Below, in pieces: positions 43,746 to 55,028 of a DNA stretch of 64,000 nucleotides. Under the pieces are notes generated by a model. It made no database searches. It was not told the origin of the DNA and saw only the letters and a program-made list of their open reading frames with translations. The first letter of the stretch is position 1. Each line of letters begins with the position of its first letter. The position numbers were made by a program, and so were the translations under genes. The stretch is from Cepaea nemoralis (Eukaryota > Mollusca > Gastropoda > Stylommatophora > Helicidae): positions 1 through 64,000 of the forward strand of contig JACEFZ010011076.1 of assembly GCA_014155875.1 (NCBI GenBank), in the 5' to 3' direction.

Positions 43746-43850
43746 TGTCTTCTTCTTCAAGATTTCGACTTCGAAATCCGCCATATCAGAGGCACCGATA
43801 ACATTATGGCTGACCTATTATCACGGCAAACGAATGCGCCAGTAGAATGA
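43746..43850 (+). pseudogene. C-terminal tail of RNase H beyond the stop
   Basis: Still in the pol frame, 35 codons to TGA at 43848. Contains DFDFEIRHIRGTDN, the C-terminal conserved stretch of gypsy-type RNase H. It is separated from pol only by a single nonsense codon. Confidence 0.85.
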
Positions 43851-44743
43851 CTCTTAGCACATCGACCATTCGCCATACTAGAAACTGTGATAATTTTAGT
43901 CGGTTGCATATAACAGTGTAACTCTACACCTGCTAGAGTACTCTCAGTGATTAGGTTAATTACGACACCCATGAACATGATTCGTTAAGAGCTATACTTT
44001 AAGAACTATACTATCAAGTGCCTAAGCTCTAGAACGATCCCAACAAGAAACGGTAACTGTGTTTCAGCCAATAATATCAACCAGTGAACTGACTCTGAAT
44101 ACTGTAATATTTCATACGGGACATTGAGAACAATCCATACTTGCTGTTGCTACGAAACTTTGCAAACAGCCGAAACAGAACGACATCGACTACAACACTC
44201 AAGAGACAGCCATACTAACTTTAACATTCACGGCATAACACGCTAACAACAGGACGACAACGCGCACATCATCGTTGGATTTAGTTATTTAATTAATTAA
44301 TTACTTTAGTATTAAATATGTATTATATTTGCATTAATGATGTATATAAAATGTGTTAACCTGTAATTTGTACATATTCTACTTTAATATTACAGGCGGT
44401 GCCATTCATAGGCTAAAGAACCGTCCTATACAATTGTCTCTGGTTAAATTATAACCTATTTTTGATTCATCGTACAAAAAGTACGTATTTTCTTAAAGGG
44501 CAAATATCGCCTAGTCCATTTTTTCTAAGGGCAATAACACTTACCTCAACTTTAATTATATATTTTAACCAAATACTATTTTGAATGAAAGGTGAGTGAA
44601 TGACTGCGTGAATGGATTAAATGAGAGAACGATACACTTGGCGGACAAATTGTACGCAAAACGTATTTATTTAAATTTGTCTGCGTCTTTCATGTAAAAT
44701 TGCATGACTTGTCTAATTTATTAATACATGTGTAGTACTTAGT
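43851..44743. other. Post-pol non-coding region of the retrotransposon, left
   Basis: About 0.9 kb, AT-rich, no ORF over 80 codons and no env motif. It continues at 47380 after the piggyBac. Together about 1.6 kb separates pol from the 3' LTR. Confidence 0.6.
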
Positions 44744-44789
44744 TTAACTCTTTCACTACCAAACAAAAACTGGGCTGTGACCAAACAGA

Positions 44790-45850
44790 AATTTATGGCA
44801 GAAAATTGGAACTAGGGGTGTGTTACAATAATGCTTTTAAAATGGTTAAGATGGTAGCAGATCTATTGTATTACATATCAAATTAAAGAGGATTGCACAA
44901 GGAACATGACAGTGTTAATAATTAATTGATAGGTTACAAATATTATGACAATAATGAGAGGTTTAATAATAACAACTGAAATTAAAGAGGTAAAAATTAT
45001 TTTAAAAACTGCACTTATAAGGTGTTTTCTACACTCCTATACTGCTAATCATGTTTAATTTACTGAATAATCAAACAAACACCACTTGTCTTCAAGAATA
45101 TAAACAGTATTGCTCATTAAAGTAACCCAAAAAGAAGTTTTGGTTCATATTCTGAACCATGTCTTTTTAACAAAAAATGACAAAAAATAATGGCTGAAAT
45201 CTGGAAGGTGGGGTCTCTCACAGTAAAGTTATGAAAATGGTTAAAATTGTAGAAGAAATGTTGTATTATATATCAAAATAAAGGGGATTGCACAAGGAAT
45301 ATTTTGGTAGGAGAATTTCTGCTTTAGGTTGTAAATAAAATAAAAATAATAATATAATTTGTAAAATAATTGGACAAAAGTAGGTAAAAATAATGTAAAC
45401 ATTGCACTTAGAATGTGTTTTCTACACTCCTATACTGCTAATCATGTTTAATTTACTGAATAATCAAACAAACACCACTTGTCTTCAAGAATATAAACAG
45501 TATTGCTCATTTAAATAACCCAAAAGGAAGTTTTGGTGCATATTCTGAACCATGTCTTTTTCACAAAAATGAAAAAAACTAATGGCCGAAATCTGGAAAT
45601 TGGTGTATGTCGCAATAATGTTATGAAAATGGTTAAAATTGTAGCAGAAATGTTGTATTATATATCAAAATAAAGGGGATTGCACAAGGAATATGTTGGT
45701 AGGAGAATTTCTGCTTTAGGTTGTAAATAAAATAAAAATAATAATATAATTTGTAAAATAATTGGACAAAAGTAGGTAAAAATAATGTAAACATTGCACT
45801 TACCAAGGGGGCGTTGTTATCCAATATCCTGATCACTGCTAATCCTGTTG
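44790..45850. repeat. ~390-bp tandem repeat inside the piggyBac
   Basis: Three copies (first partial). Repeated anchors: gttttctacactcctatact at 45022 and 45416, ctgctaatcatgtttaattt, gtcttcaagaatataaacag, gaaatgttgtattatatatc, ggtaggagaatttctgcttt. The period is close to 390 bp. The third copy diverges at about 45800. Confidence 0.9.
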
Positions 45851-45999
45851 AATTTACTGCACAAACAACACTTTTCTAAACTATAAATACAATTGCTCCG
45901 AATCAATCATCCGAAATGAAGTTTTGCCGCAGATTCTGAATCATGTATTTTTCTTTTTTCAGACAAAAATTAGGAAAACACTTGGCAGATTTACATTTA

Positions 46000-46990
46000 A
46001 TTGTCATGTCTGTTTGTTTTTATTTACTATATGTGGCAGTCTATTTGTGATAGGCTGCAAAGCAAACTTTGGCGCACAAGTCTGGTCTATTAGTGCAGCC
46101 GGAGCAAACAAAAGATGATATGTGTCGTTTAGTTCGAGTGCTGCAAAAAACACAGTCTCTATTGACACCGACAAATTCTATTAAATGCTTGGCTCATGTA
46201 AATCTTTCGGCATAATTTCCTGCAACAGACTGAAATTCTTCGGCAGGCAGAGTGTCAAACTTTCAGGATTACTCTGAGCTACTTCGCGATGAGCACTTTC
46301 CTTTACTTGAAATCCTTCTATGACAATTTTTATCCTCCTTTCTCTGTTTGCCATATGGAATGTAGGATGTGAGCATTGATCTGTGCAATTTCAAAGATCT
46401 AGTAGTAGATCTTCTTCCACCACTTAATGGTTTTCCTATCATGGATATTATATCCAACCATTTGGTCCATTCTGTCGCAGCCATTCATCGCCGTGTTATT
46501 TTCATGGAGACCATCTTCGGCTTGCTTTGCGGTTTTCGCAATCCGCTCTCAACAGTTCTAACTACAGACTTGGTAGAGACAACAATGCATGGTTTTTTTT
46601 AGCTTTATTTAGCCCTTCCACCAAATAATCATTTCATCAATGGACACATTTTCAAATGGGTGAAATGCTTCCTGGATATTTATTCTTCAGAATCATGTAA
46701 ACAAGAGGATCAATTTTTATTTTTTTATTTTTGGCCTCAGGTTCACATACGTGAAATATGGTGTGATAAATAAATTCTAATTGATTACTGGGAAACGTAG
46801 TGCCATACCAAGGAGTATATAAATGTGCACTTGTACACCGGTAGTCTTTGATACATGGTCTTGGATCAAGTCCCATAGCAATAATGACAGACGTAAACTT
46901 CAGCCATTCGGGCTTCGTTGTCAGACACTCAGCTGTTGACGAACATTCACTGGTTTTTCTTTATCACCACGTGCTAAAACTTTAGGCACA
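46000..46990 (-). pseudogene. piggyBac transposase, internally deleted
   Basis: Minus-strand frames, in order: an IKDYRCTSAHLYTPWYG region and SNQLEFIYHTIF (46876-46652), typical of the start of the catalytic domain; SIDEMIIWWKG (about 46630), holding the first catalytic Asp; then VVSTKSV..RKP and CDRMDQMVGYN with RKTIKWWKKI (about 46500-46400), holding the third Asp; and a C-terminal cysteine motif CSGC..RPDLCAKVCFAAYH (about 46100). The segment with the second Asp, roughly 150-200 residues, is missing between SIDE...WWKG and VVST. Frames shift and stop several times. Not functional. Confidence 0.85.
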
Positions 46991-47379
46991 ACTAAAACTT
47001 CTTTCTAAATATTCATTGATATCGGAATCACTATTGTTTAAAACAATTATAAACAATAATCTAGTTTGATCTCAAGTCATACTACGTGGACGCAAACTGG
47101 TGGGCGTTTCTATTGTGAAAAACCAAAACAAACAAATTAACACTACCTTAAAACTGAAAATTCACAAGAATCCAATATTAGAAAACGATTGACCGGACCA
47201 AGATGGCGTAGAGATCTTTCGGCTGTACGACTTTTTAGTTTACTGTAACTTGAAATTCCGAAACGGAGCAGAAATATGTGAAATAAACCACTGATCATTT
47301 TGTCGGACGAAAAGGGCGGACTGCCATCTCAGGAAATACATCGTGTCCACAGATGGGATCACGGTAGCGAAAGAGTTAA

Positions 47380-48084
47380 TAGTGAGTTTAATTTAGTAGT
47401 TAGAATAATATACTTAGTTTAGCAGTTAGGATACATCTAAGCACCACTACTTGGAATGCCTAATCATGTATTGCACACAGTGGAGTAATTCATGATTGAG
47501 GCTATCCCAACTCGTGACGCTTGGAAATACACCACACATTCAGCACACACGTTACACAAACCTTAAAACTCAACACTATCAATTTAAAATACAGTCACTT
47601 TATTAGAAACAGCAACTTATTAGTCAACACACTAACAAGCCAACAGGGACACATGTAGTCTGAGGAGGATAAAATAACAAGGTAACTACATATTTAGCAT
47701 TACACAACATACGAGAGTAAAAGTGTATTGAAATGCACACACAGATCAAGATTTGAAGGTGTACTTATTTAGCCAGGACTTCGGTCTTGTTAACCCTCTT
47801 TAATACAGAGGTTAATTGTCTTGGTACCAGTGGGGTACTATGAGAAGGGCGGGTTGTAAATACAACTACTAAAACGTCACGTAACTTCGGTCAGATAAGC
47901 ATTGGTAAGGACACGAGAGACAGAGTGATCTCTTCACCAAATCAGAGAAGTGTTGTATGGGAGAATACATGAGTTTTTAGTGCCAGTATGTAGGTTACCA
48001 AGTTACTGTCCACCAAACTACCAACTTTATGTGATTCGGTGACAGAATTAGAACAGATCTAATTACCCAAGAACAAATCATATC
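47380..48084. other. Post-pol non-coding region of the retrotransposon, right
   Basis: About 0.7 kb continuing the 43851-44743 segment. No ORF. It ends at the polypurine tract. Confidence 0.6.
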
Positions 48085-48100
48085 AGGGGGGAGGGGGGAA
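48085..48100 (+). promoter_or_regulatory. Polypurine tract
   Basis: aggggggaggggggaa, 16 purines ending 3 bp before the 3' LTR. It is where the plus-strand primer would form. Confidence 0.9.
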
Positions 48101-48103
48101 TCC

Positions 48104-48600
48104 TGTCACCGCCTCACCTTTAGATATATTATTAAAGGGCTGCAACTCCAGCCCAAGGGATAGAAGCGAGTCGCTCAGGGCCCGAGTAATCTAGAGCTTT
48201 CTCGAAAGACTGGTCATCGAGTCCATGGTTCCGTGGACACTGACGTGGCCCGCCTATTGCGGGGTCCACGAGGAACTCGGACAGAGTTACCGCCCGTGTC
48301 GGATTGGGACACGTGGAGACCGGCAGAGGACAGACGGACTTGAGAGAGGCAACAAGGCCTGCCTGAGAGGGACTCAATAGATATTCATAGATATATATAT
48401 ACATAGGCTAGATAGTGTGCTAGATTGTTGTATGATAACTATGTGGTTGATGTTAACTATCTGTGATATGTAATATAGCGCGGGCTGTTAACCCACTGCG
48501 CCAACGCAATACAATAAATGTTCTATATCATAGCGAACGAAGTTATTGTTGCCTGTGTGAACCCGAGCTCAGTTACCTAGATAGGAGCAAGACGATGACA
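48104..48600 (+). repeat. 3' LTR, 497 bp
   Basis: Same start, end and length as the 5' LTR, with about three substitutions. Followed by ATATC (48601-48605), the right target duplication, and then by the continuing 86-bp satellite. Confidence 0.96.
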
Positions 48601-49480
48601 ATATCGAGAAGCAGAATTGGTATTCGTGATCTTACAGACAGAAGTGTGGACAAGACGCTTCTTTATAGGAAACCTAAGTATTTAACATATCGAGAAGCAG
48701 AATTGGTATTCGTGATCTTACAGACAGAAGTGTGGACAAGACGCTTCTTTATAGGAAACCTTAGTATTTAACACATCGAGAAGCAGAATTGGTATTCGTG
48801 ATCTTACAGACAGAAGTGTGGACAAGACGCTTCTTTATAGGAAACCTTAGTATTTAACACATCGAGAAGCAGAATTGGTATTCGTGATCTTACAGACAGA
48901 AGTGTGGACAAGACGCTTCTTTATAGGAAACCTTAGTATTTAACACATCGAGAAGCAGAATTGGTATTCGTGATCTTACAGACAGAAGTGTGGACAAGAC
49001 GCTTCTTTATAGGAAACCTTAGTATTTAACATATCGAGAAGCATAATTTATATTCGTGATCTTACAGACAGAAGTGTGGACAAGACGCTTCTTTATAGGA
49101 AACCTTAGTATTTAACATATCGAGAAGCAGAATTGGTATTCGTGATCTTACAGACAGAAGTGTGGACAAGACGCTTCTTTATAGGAAACCTTAGTATTTA
49201 ACACATCGAGAAGCAGAACTGGTATTCGTGATCTTACAGACAGAAGTGTGGACAAGACGCTTCTTTACAGGAAACCTTAGTATTTAACACATCGAGAAGC
49301 AGAATTGGTATTCGTGATCTTACAGACAGAAGTGTGGACAAGAGCTTCTTTATAGGAAACCTTAGTATTTAACATATCGAGAAGCAGAATTGGTATTCGT
49401 GATCTTACAGACAGAAGTGTGGACCAGACGCTTCTTTATAGGAAACCTTAGTATTTAACACATCGAGAAGCAGTATTGGT
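48601..49480. repeat. 86-bp satellite, right part
   Basis: About ten copies of the same 86-bp unit as 37262-37855. Left and right parts join seamlessly if the LTR element and one ATATC are removed. Small variants include gcataatttatattcg near 49044 and a one-base loss near 49344. Confidence 0.97.
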
Positions 49481-49489
49481 AAGCTTTGC

Positions 49490-50829
<1,340 letters not shown>

Positions 50830-51245
50830 AGAGAAATAATCTACGTATGTATAACATACCTTATGATTCCACCAATAATGGCAATCGCTAACTACCGTTT
50901 TTCCACCTATGTACTGATCAATGCAGATTTACTGACCATATGTACCGCCTCATGTGACTGTTCACGTGGTGGACCTGGAACCCTGAACACATTCCCCTGG
51001 ACTACTGAACTTACAGAGATACTTCGGGTGGTTGTATACGATGTAGAGTTTGAAAACATTTTACGAAAAAAAAAATGTGACTGTCTTTAGAGAAGCGAAA
51101 ATCCCAACTGCACCTCCCCGCGGTAGAGGATTGAAACACACTACGGTGTGGCTAACACAGCTCTGGGGACCGAGTATCCACCGGAATAAGTGGACAACTC
51201 TGCAGCTGAGCAGAGCAGGGCACTCACTTGTCCTGACAGTCGGAA

Positions 51246-52232
51246 ATGGCTGTCGAAGGCAGAGGTAAAAGACCACCATGTGAATGTGGAAGGCAAGGGG
51301 AAACCACCACATTATCTTCCCAAGACTTCATGGCAAAACATATATCAGAGTTAGTGAACGACGTTAATGGCTGTCTTAGGACATCCTCGTCCGGTAGGGA
51401 CAGTCATGAGCCACAGGTGACACCAGACCGTCATCCAGCTACTGATGGCAAAATCATAACTAAAATAAATAAATTTAGAGTAGGAACATGGAATGTTAGG
51501 ACATTAAATGAGCTAGGAAAGTTGACCAATGTTCTAAGAGAAATGGATAGCATGAATATGAATATACTAGGCGTTAGTGAGATGAGATGGAAGGGATCGG
51601 GCAAAATTATAGCTGACAATCACACAATAATTTATTCTGGAGGGGATACACATGAGAAAGGTGTAGGAATAATATTAGATGAAAAAACAGCCAAGTCAAT
51701 TAATGGATACTGGTGTATTTCAGATAGAGTTATTATGGTAAAAATCAAAGGCAAACCAATAGATATAAATATTATACAAGTATATGCACCAACAACAAGC
51801 AGTAGTGATGAAGAAATACAACACTTTTATGACGAAATAGAAATGGCGATAGCTCAAATTGGATCACAAGAAATAAAAATAATACTTGGTGATTTTAATG
51901 CAAAAGTAGGAAAGGGAAAAATGGAGGATGTAGTGGGGAATTATGGTTTAGGTACAAGAAATGAAAGAGGGGAAAAGCTAATAGAATGGGCAAATATCAA
52001 TGATATGATAATTGGAAACACATGGTTTAAACACCATAAAAGACGACTGTACACATGGAAAAGCCCTGATAAGAAAATACGCAACCAAATTGACTACATA
52101 CTAATTAATAAAAGATTTAGAAATGCTTTAATTAATGTAAAGACAATGCCTGGTGCTGACTGTAATAGTGATCATGTACCACTATGTGGACAAATAAAAG
52201 TAAGATTAAAGAGAGGGAAAAAAAATGGTTAA
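51246..52232 (+). CDS. RTE LINE apurinic-type endonuclease domain
   Basis: 328 codons from a real ATG. APE-type endonuclease motifs in order: GTWNVRTL with N83, SEMRW with E112, GDFNAK with D216 and N218, QIDYIL with D283, and SDH with D309-H310. These are the metal-binding and catalytic positions of the family that nicks target DNA for reverse transcription. The block KRRLYTWKSPDKK before IDY is typical of RTE/BovB. It ends at TAA 8 codons after SDH...KRGKKNG, because of an extra A in a run; the linker frame overlaps by 8 bases. All catalytic residues are present. Confidence 0.95.
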   Translation: MAVEGRGKRPPCECGRQGETTTLSSQDFMAKHISELVNDVNGCLRTSSSGRDSHEPQVTPDRHPATDGKIITKINKFRVGTWNVRTLNELGKLTNVLREMDSMNMNILGVSEMRWKGSGKIIADNHTIIYSGGDTHEKGVGIILDEKTAKSINGYWCISDRVIMVKIKGKPIDINIIQVYAPTTSSSDEEIQHFYDEIEMAIAQIGSQEIKIILGDFNAKVGKGKMEDVVGNYGLGTRNERGEKLIEWANINDMIIGNTWFKHHKRRLYTWKSPDKKIRNQIDYILINKRFRNALINVKTMPGADCNSDHVPLCGQIKVRLKRGKKNG

Positions 52233-52440
52233 GAACATGAGACTTAATAAAGAGGTTCTGAAAATAGATAAAGAAATGCAAGAACAATACAGAGTGACTG
52301 TGAAAAATAGGTACAATGCAATAGCTAAAATACAGAGTATAGATGAACAATGGGAAATGTTAAGGGACTCCATTCATCAAACTAGCAAAGAAGTATTACC
52401 GGAGAGAGGCAAAATAGCTAAGAAAAAAATGGATGAATGA
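52225..52440 (+). CDS. RTE LINE linker between endonuclease and RT
   Basis: About 71 codons in the next frame: charged, Lys/Glu-rich, with KEVLPERGKIAKKKMDE at its end. In relatives the frame continues into a W-M-x-E-E-(I/T)-L segment; here the A7 run adds a base and the frame closes at 52440. It joins endonuclease to RT in the intact family layout. Confidence 0.8.
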   Translation: MVKNMRLNKEVLKIDKEMQEQYRVTVKNRYNAIAKIQSIDEQWEMLRDSIHQTSKEVLPERGKIAKKKMDE

Positions 52441-54309
52441 AGAAATCTTAAAACTGATGGACAAAAGAAAACAGAGTAAAAATGACAAACAAGAATACGC
52501 TAAGATAAATAAAGAAATAAAAGATAAATGTGGGAAGGCTAAAGAAAGTTGGTTAAACGAGCAATGCAAAAGAATTGAATTAAATTCCATTAAAGATACA
52601 AAAAATATGCACAGACAAATCAGTGAGCTTACAGGAAGAAAAATAAGAATAAATACAGGGTGTTTGAAATCAAAAACAGGAAAGATATTATTAGAGGAAG
52701 GTGCTATAATGAAGAGGTGGAATGAGTATATAAGAGAATTATATGATGGAGAAAGGGAAGAATTAACAGAAGATAGTAACTTAGAAGGTCCACCTATTCT
52801 GAAAGAAGAAGTCGCTGACGCTATGAAACGTATGAAGAAAGGAAAAACAGCTGGGCCAGATGAAATCACAATAGAAGAATTAGAAGTATTGGGAGAATTT
52901 GGAGTAGATATATTAACCAAAATGTTGAATGATATTTACAGCAGTGGATATTTACCCAGTGATATGCTGAGATCTGTATTTATAGCTATACCAAAAAGAC
53001 CAGGAGCAATTGATTGTGAAGATTTTCGTACAATTAACCTTATAAACCATATCACTAAGCTTCTACTCAGAATCATAATGAGAAGAACCAAAAAGAAAAT
53101 AAAAATGGAAATTAGTGAAGAACAGTATGGATTTGTGGAAGGAAAGGGCACAAACAATGCAATTTATATATTACGGACACTAATAGAAAGGTCAATAGAG
53201 AAACAGAGAGACATATATTTGTGCTTCATAGATTATACTAAGGCACTTGATAAAGTAAAACATGATGAACTGATTAAAATGTTGGAAGATATCAACATTG
53301 ATGGAAAAGATTTAAGAATAATAAAGAATGTTTACTGGAACCAAGTAGCAGCAATTAAAATTGGAAATAAAGAGGGTAGTTACGAACAGATAAAGCTAGG
53401 AGTACGACAAGGGTGTGTCTTGTCACCAGATCTTTTCTCCCTGTATAGCGAAGTAATAATGAGAGAAATCAAAGAGATGCCAGGAATACTAGTTGGAGGT
53501 TATAATATAAATAATATACGCTATGCAGATGACACAGTATTGGTGGCGGACAATTCAACAGACCTACAACAATTATTAGATGTTGTAGTAACAGAGAGTG
53601 CAAGGAAAGGACTCTCCTTGAATATCAAGAAAACAGTAACAATGGTAATATCAAAGAAAATGGTGACACCAAAATGTGACATAGAAATAGAAGGGAAAAT
53701 CCTTAACCAAGTGGATAATTTTAGATACCTAGGGGCATTTATAACATCAGATGGAAGATGTACAACAGAGATTAGGAGCAGAATAGGGCAGGCAAAAGCC
53801 GCATTTCAGAAAATGAAGAGTATCTTATGCAATAAGTCGCTATCACTGAATGTAAGAAAGAGAGTGCTGAAATGCTATGTAGAACCAGTTTTGCTGTATG
53901 GCAGTGAATCTTGGAATGTAAATGAACAAATTAAGAAGAAATTAGAAGCAACAGAGATGTGGTTCCTGAGACGAATGTTGCGAATTCCTTGGACTGCCAG
54001 AGTAACTAACGACGACTGCCTGAAACAGGCTAATGAAACTAGAACATTATATACAACAATAAGACAGAGACAAACATCTTTCTTCGGTCACGTGATGAGA
54101 AGAGAGGCATTGGAGAACATCGTAACAACTGGAAAGATCGAGGGGAAGAGAGGCAGAGGCAGACCAAGAGAAATGATGCTGGATGGATTGAGACAGGTGG
54201 CATGGAGGAATATCAGCAGCAGAGTTGATCCAGAAAACCAAAGACCGAGATCTATAGAGAGCCATGAACGCCTACGCCAGCCAGCATGGCACTTGATGAT
54301 GATGATGAT
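52433..54309 (+). CDS. RTE LINE reverse transcriptase and C-terminal domain
   Basis: Residues counted from 52433. The N-terminal part carries the WLNEQCKRIE and GKTAGPDEITIEEL segments, followed by the finger motifs (IPKRPGAIDCEDFRTINLIN). Catalytic Asp in FIDYTKALDKV is D267, GVRQGCVLSPDLF starts at 323, and the active-site YADD is Y364-D367. Then come the thumb and the tail: LRIPWTARVTNDDCL, FFGHVMRREALENIVTTGKI and KRGRGRPREMMLDGL. The open frame runs past the (GAT)n tail to TAA at 54416 because the tail falls in a frame without a stop. All RT motifs are intact, so RT could be functional apart from the frame breaks upstream. Confidence 0.95.
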
Positions 54310-54400
54310 TAGAGAAGCAATTGGCCGACATTTGACTAGAGAAATTAGGTGTAGACAGTCAATACCATTTGTGCATGTTGTGAGGGGAGACAAGCTGCCT
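54310..54400 (+). pseudogene. Older RTE C-terminal fragment directly 3' of the LINE
   Basis: The same frame continues with REAIGRHLTREIRCRQSIPF and VHVVRGDKLP, a worn version of the RTE block LIREIRRRQSKFFGHVMRR. It suggests the young LINE inserted into an older RTE fragment. Confidence 0.65.
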
Positions 54401-54440
54401 CGAAGTTTAGTCGCTTAACGAGCGCGACTAAACTTCGAGG
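54398..54440. repeat. Perfect 17-bp inverted repeat, 9-bp loop
   Basis: Left arm cctcgaagtttagtcgc (54398-54414), loop ttaacgagc, right arm gcgactaaacttcgagg (54424-54440). No mismatch. It would fold to a strong hairpin on either strand. Confidence 0.97.
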
Positions 54441-54520
54441 TTACTTTAACTAAGCGCCAAAGGAAAATATATCGCCAAATGTGACCACGCATTTGGACAG
54501 ACGGGCGATATATCGTCATA

Positions 54521-54690
54521 CCAGGATCATTGTCTTATTTGGTTTGTTTCGCTTATCTTCCGCAATTTCCGTGCTCACTGAACGGACATTTTCATTATAA
54601 TAGTTGCTTGTTTGATTGTGTACCGTATATGGTCCAAACCTTCTTTTTGTTCGGCACTGAATACGTTAATGAAGAAAAGGACAATATAAT
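54521..54690 (+). repeat. Dispersed repeat shared with 35203-35375
   Basis: gatatatcgtcataccagga, ttatcttccgcaatttccgt, gctcactgaacggacatttt, atatggtccaaaccttcttt, ttcggcactgaatacgttaa. Counterparts at 35203 in the same order. About 75-80 percent similar by eye. Confidence 0.8.
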
Positions 54691-54934
54691 AACAAATAAA
54701 TATATGCATGAATGGCTTGGCGGAATGACACCATAATTCAAAGAATAAAGGTGTGATCAGAGGTTCTGACTATCGCGTGTGATGGGTAACTAGGATCCCC
54801 ACCATTATCACCTTTGCGACGCATGAAGTAAAAGTAAACAAAAAACCCCTTAACTATCCCTTCATGTGTACTTAGCTATATTGTACCAGCTAAATCTTTT
54901 TGTAAACCAGGCTTCATAATCTATCATTCTGTTC

Positions 54935-55028
54935 CTGGCTCGACTTGGGAGCCAAGTTCAATTTGAAAAATCCGTCACAGTAGGGATTCGAACTCATGCC
55001 CACCGGACACCAGGAGAGCATTTAGAGT
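54935..55028 (-). mobile_element. tRNA-like SINE head
   Basis: Minus strand: atggatagcctctgtagcgt (A-box-like), tctcctggtgtccggtgggc, then gagttcgaatccctactgtg (good B box), followed by aaattgaacttggctcccaa and gtcgagcc. It resembles family C or D heads. It directly borders the 44-bp array, which repeats its first half. Confidence 0.7.

Larger units (their letters stand above)
44744..47379. mobile_element. piggyBac remnant inserted in the LTR element
   Basis: Bounded by TTAA at 44744-44747 and 47376-47379. Terminal inverted repeats: left CTCTTTCACTACC (44748-44760), right GGTAGCGAAAGAG (47363-47375), 12 of 13 positions matching. The 2,628-bp body holds a minus-strand transposase remnant (about 46000-46990) and about 1.1 kb of ~390-bp repeats next to the left end. 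TTAA targets are the hallmark of piggyBac. Confidence 0.92.
37856..48600 (+). mobile_element. Gmr1-like Ty3/gypsy LTR retrotransposon, 10,745 bp (8.1 kb without nested piggyBac)
   Basis: A complete LTR element by structure: 497-bp LTRs (37856-38352, 48104-48600), TGTCACC...GATGACA ends, 5-bp target duplication ATATC, primer-binding site, gag, pol and a polypurine tract. Pol order is protease, integrase, RT, RNase H. In ordinary Ty3/gypsy elements integrase is last, and this order is known from the Gmr1 group of animal Ty3/gypsy elements. The LTRs differ at about 3 sites in 497, so insertion is recent. Two stops in gag, one in pol and a 2.6-kb piggyBac after pol make this copy unlikely to be autonomous. 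No env-like ORF between pol and the 3' LTR. Confidence 0.95.
50860..54309 (+). mobile_element. Near-complete RTE/BovB-like LINE
   Basis: A 5' region (about 50860-51245, left boundary uncertain), then endonuclease, linker and RT frames and a (GATGAT) tail at 54295-54309. The total coding span of about 1,020 codons is the usual size for RTE/BovB ORF2. The frame changes twice, at the A8 run near 52218 and the A7 run near 52424; both changes are single-base gains in A runs and nothing else is broken. No target duplication was identified. Confidence 0.9.

Noticed and set aside
43851..48084. env gene in the LTR element
   Set aside because: No open frame with signal or membrane segments; the space is non-coding plus a piggyBac.
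37884..48404. 90-codon minus-strand frame found at two places (37884-38156, 48132-48404)
   Set aside because: Conserved only because it lies in both LTRs of one element; no known motif.
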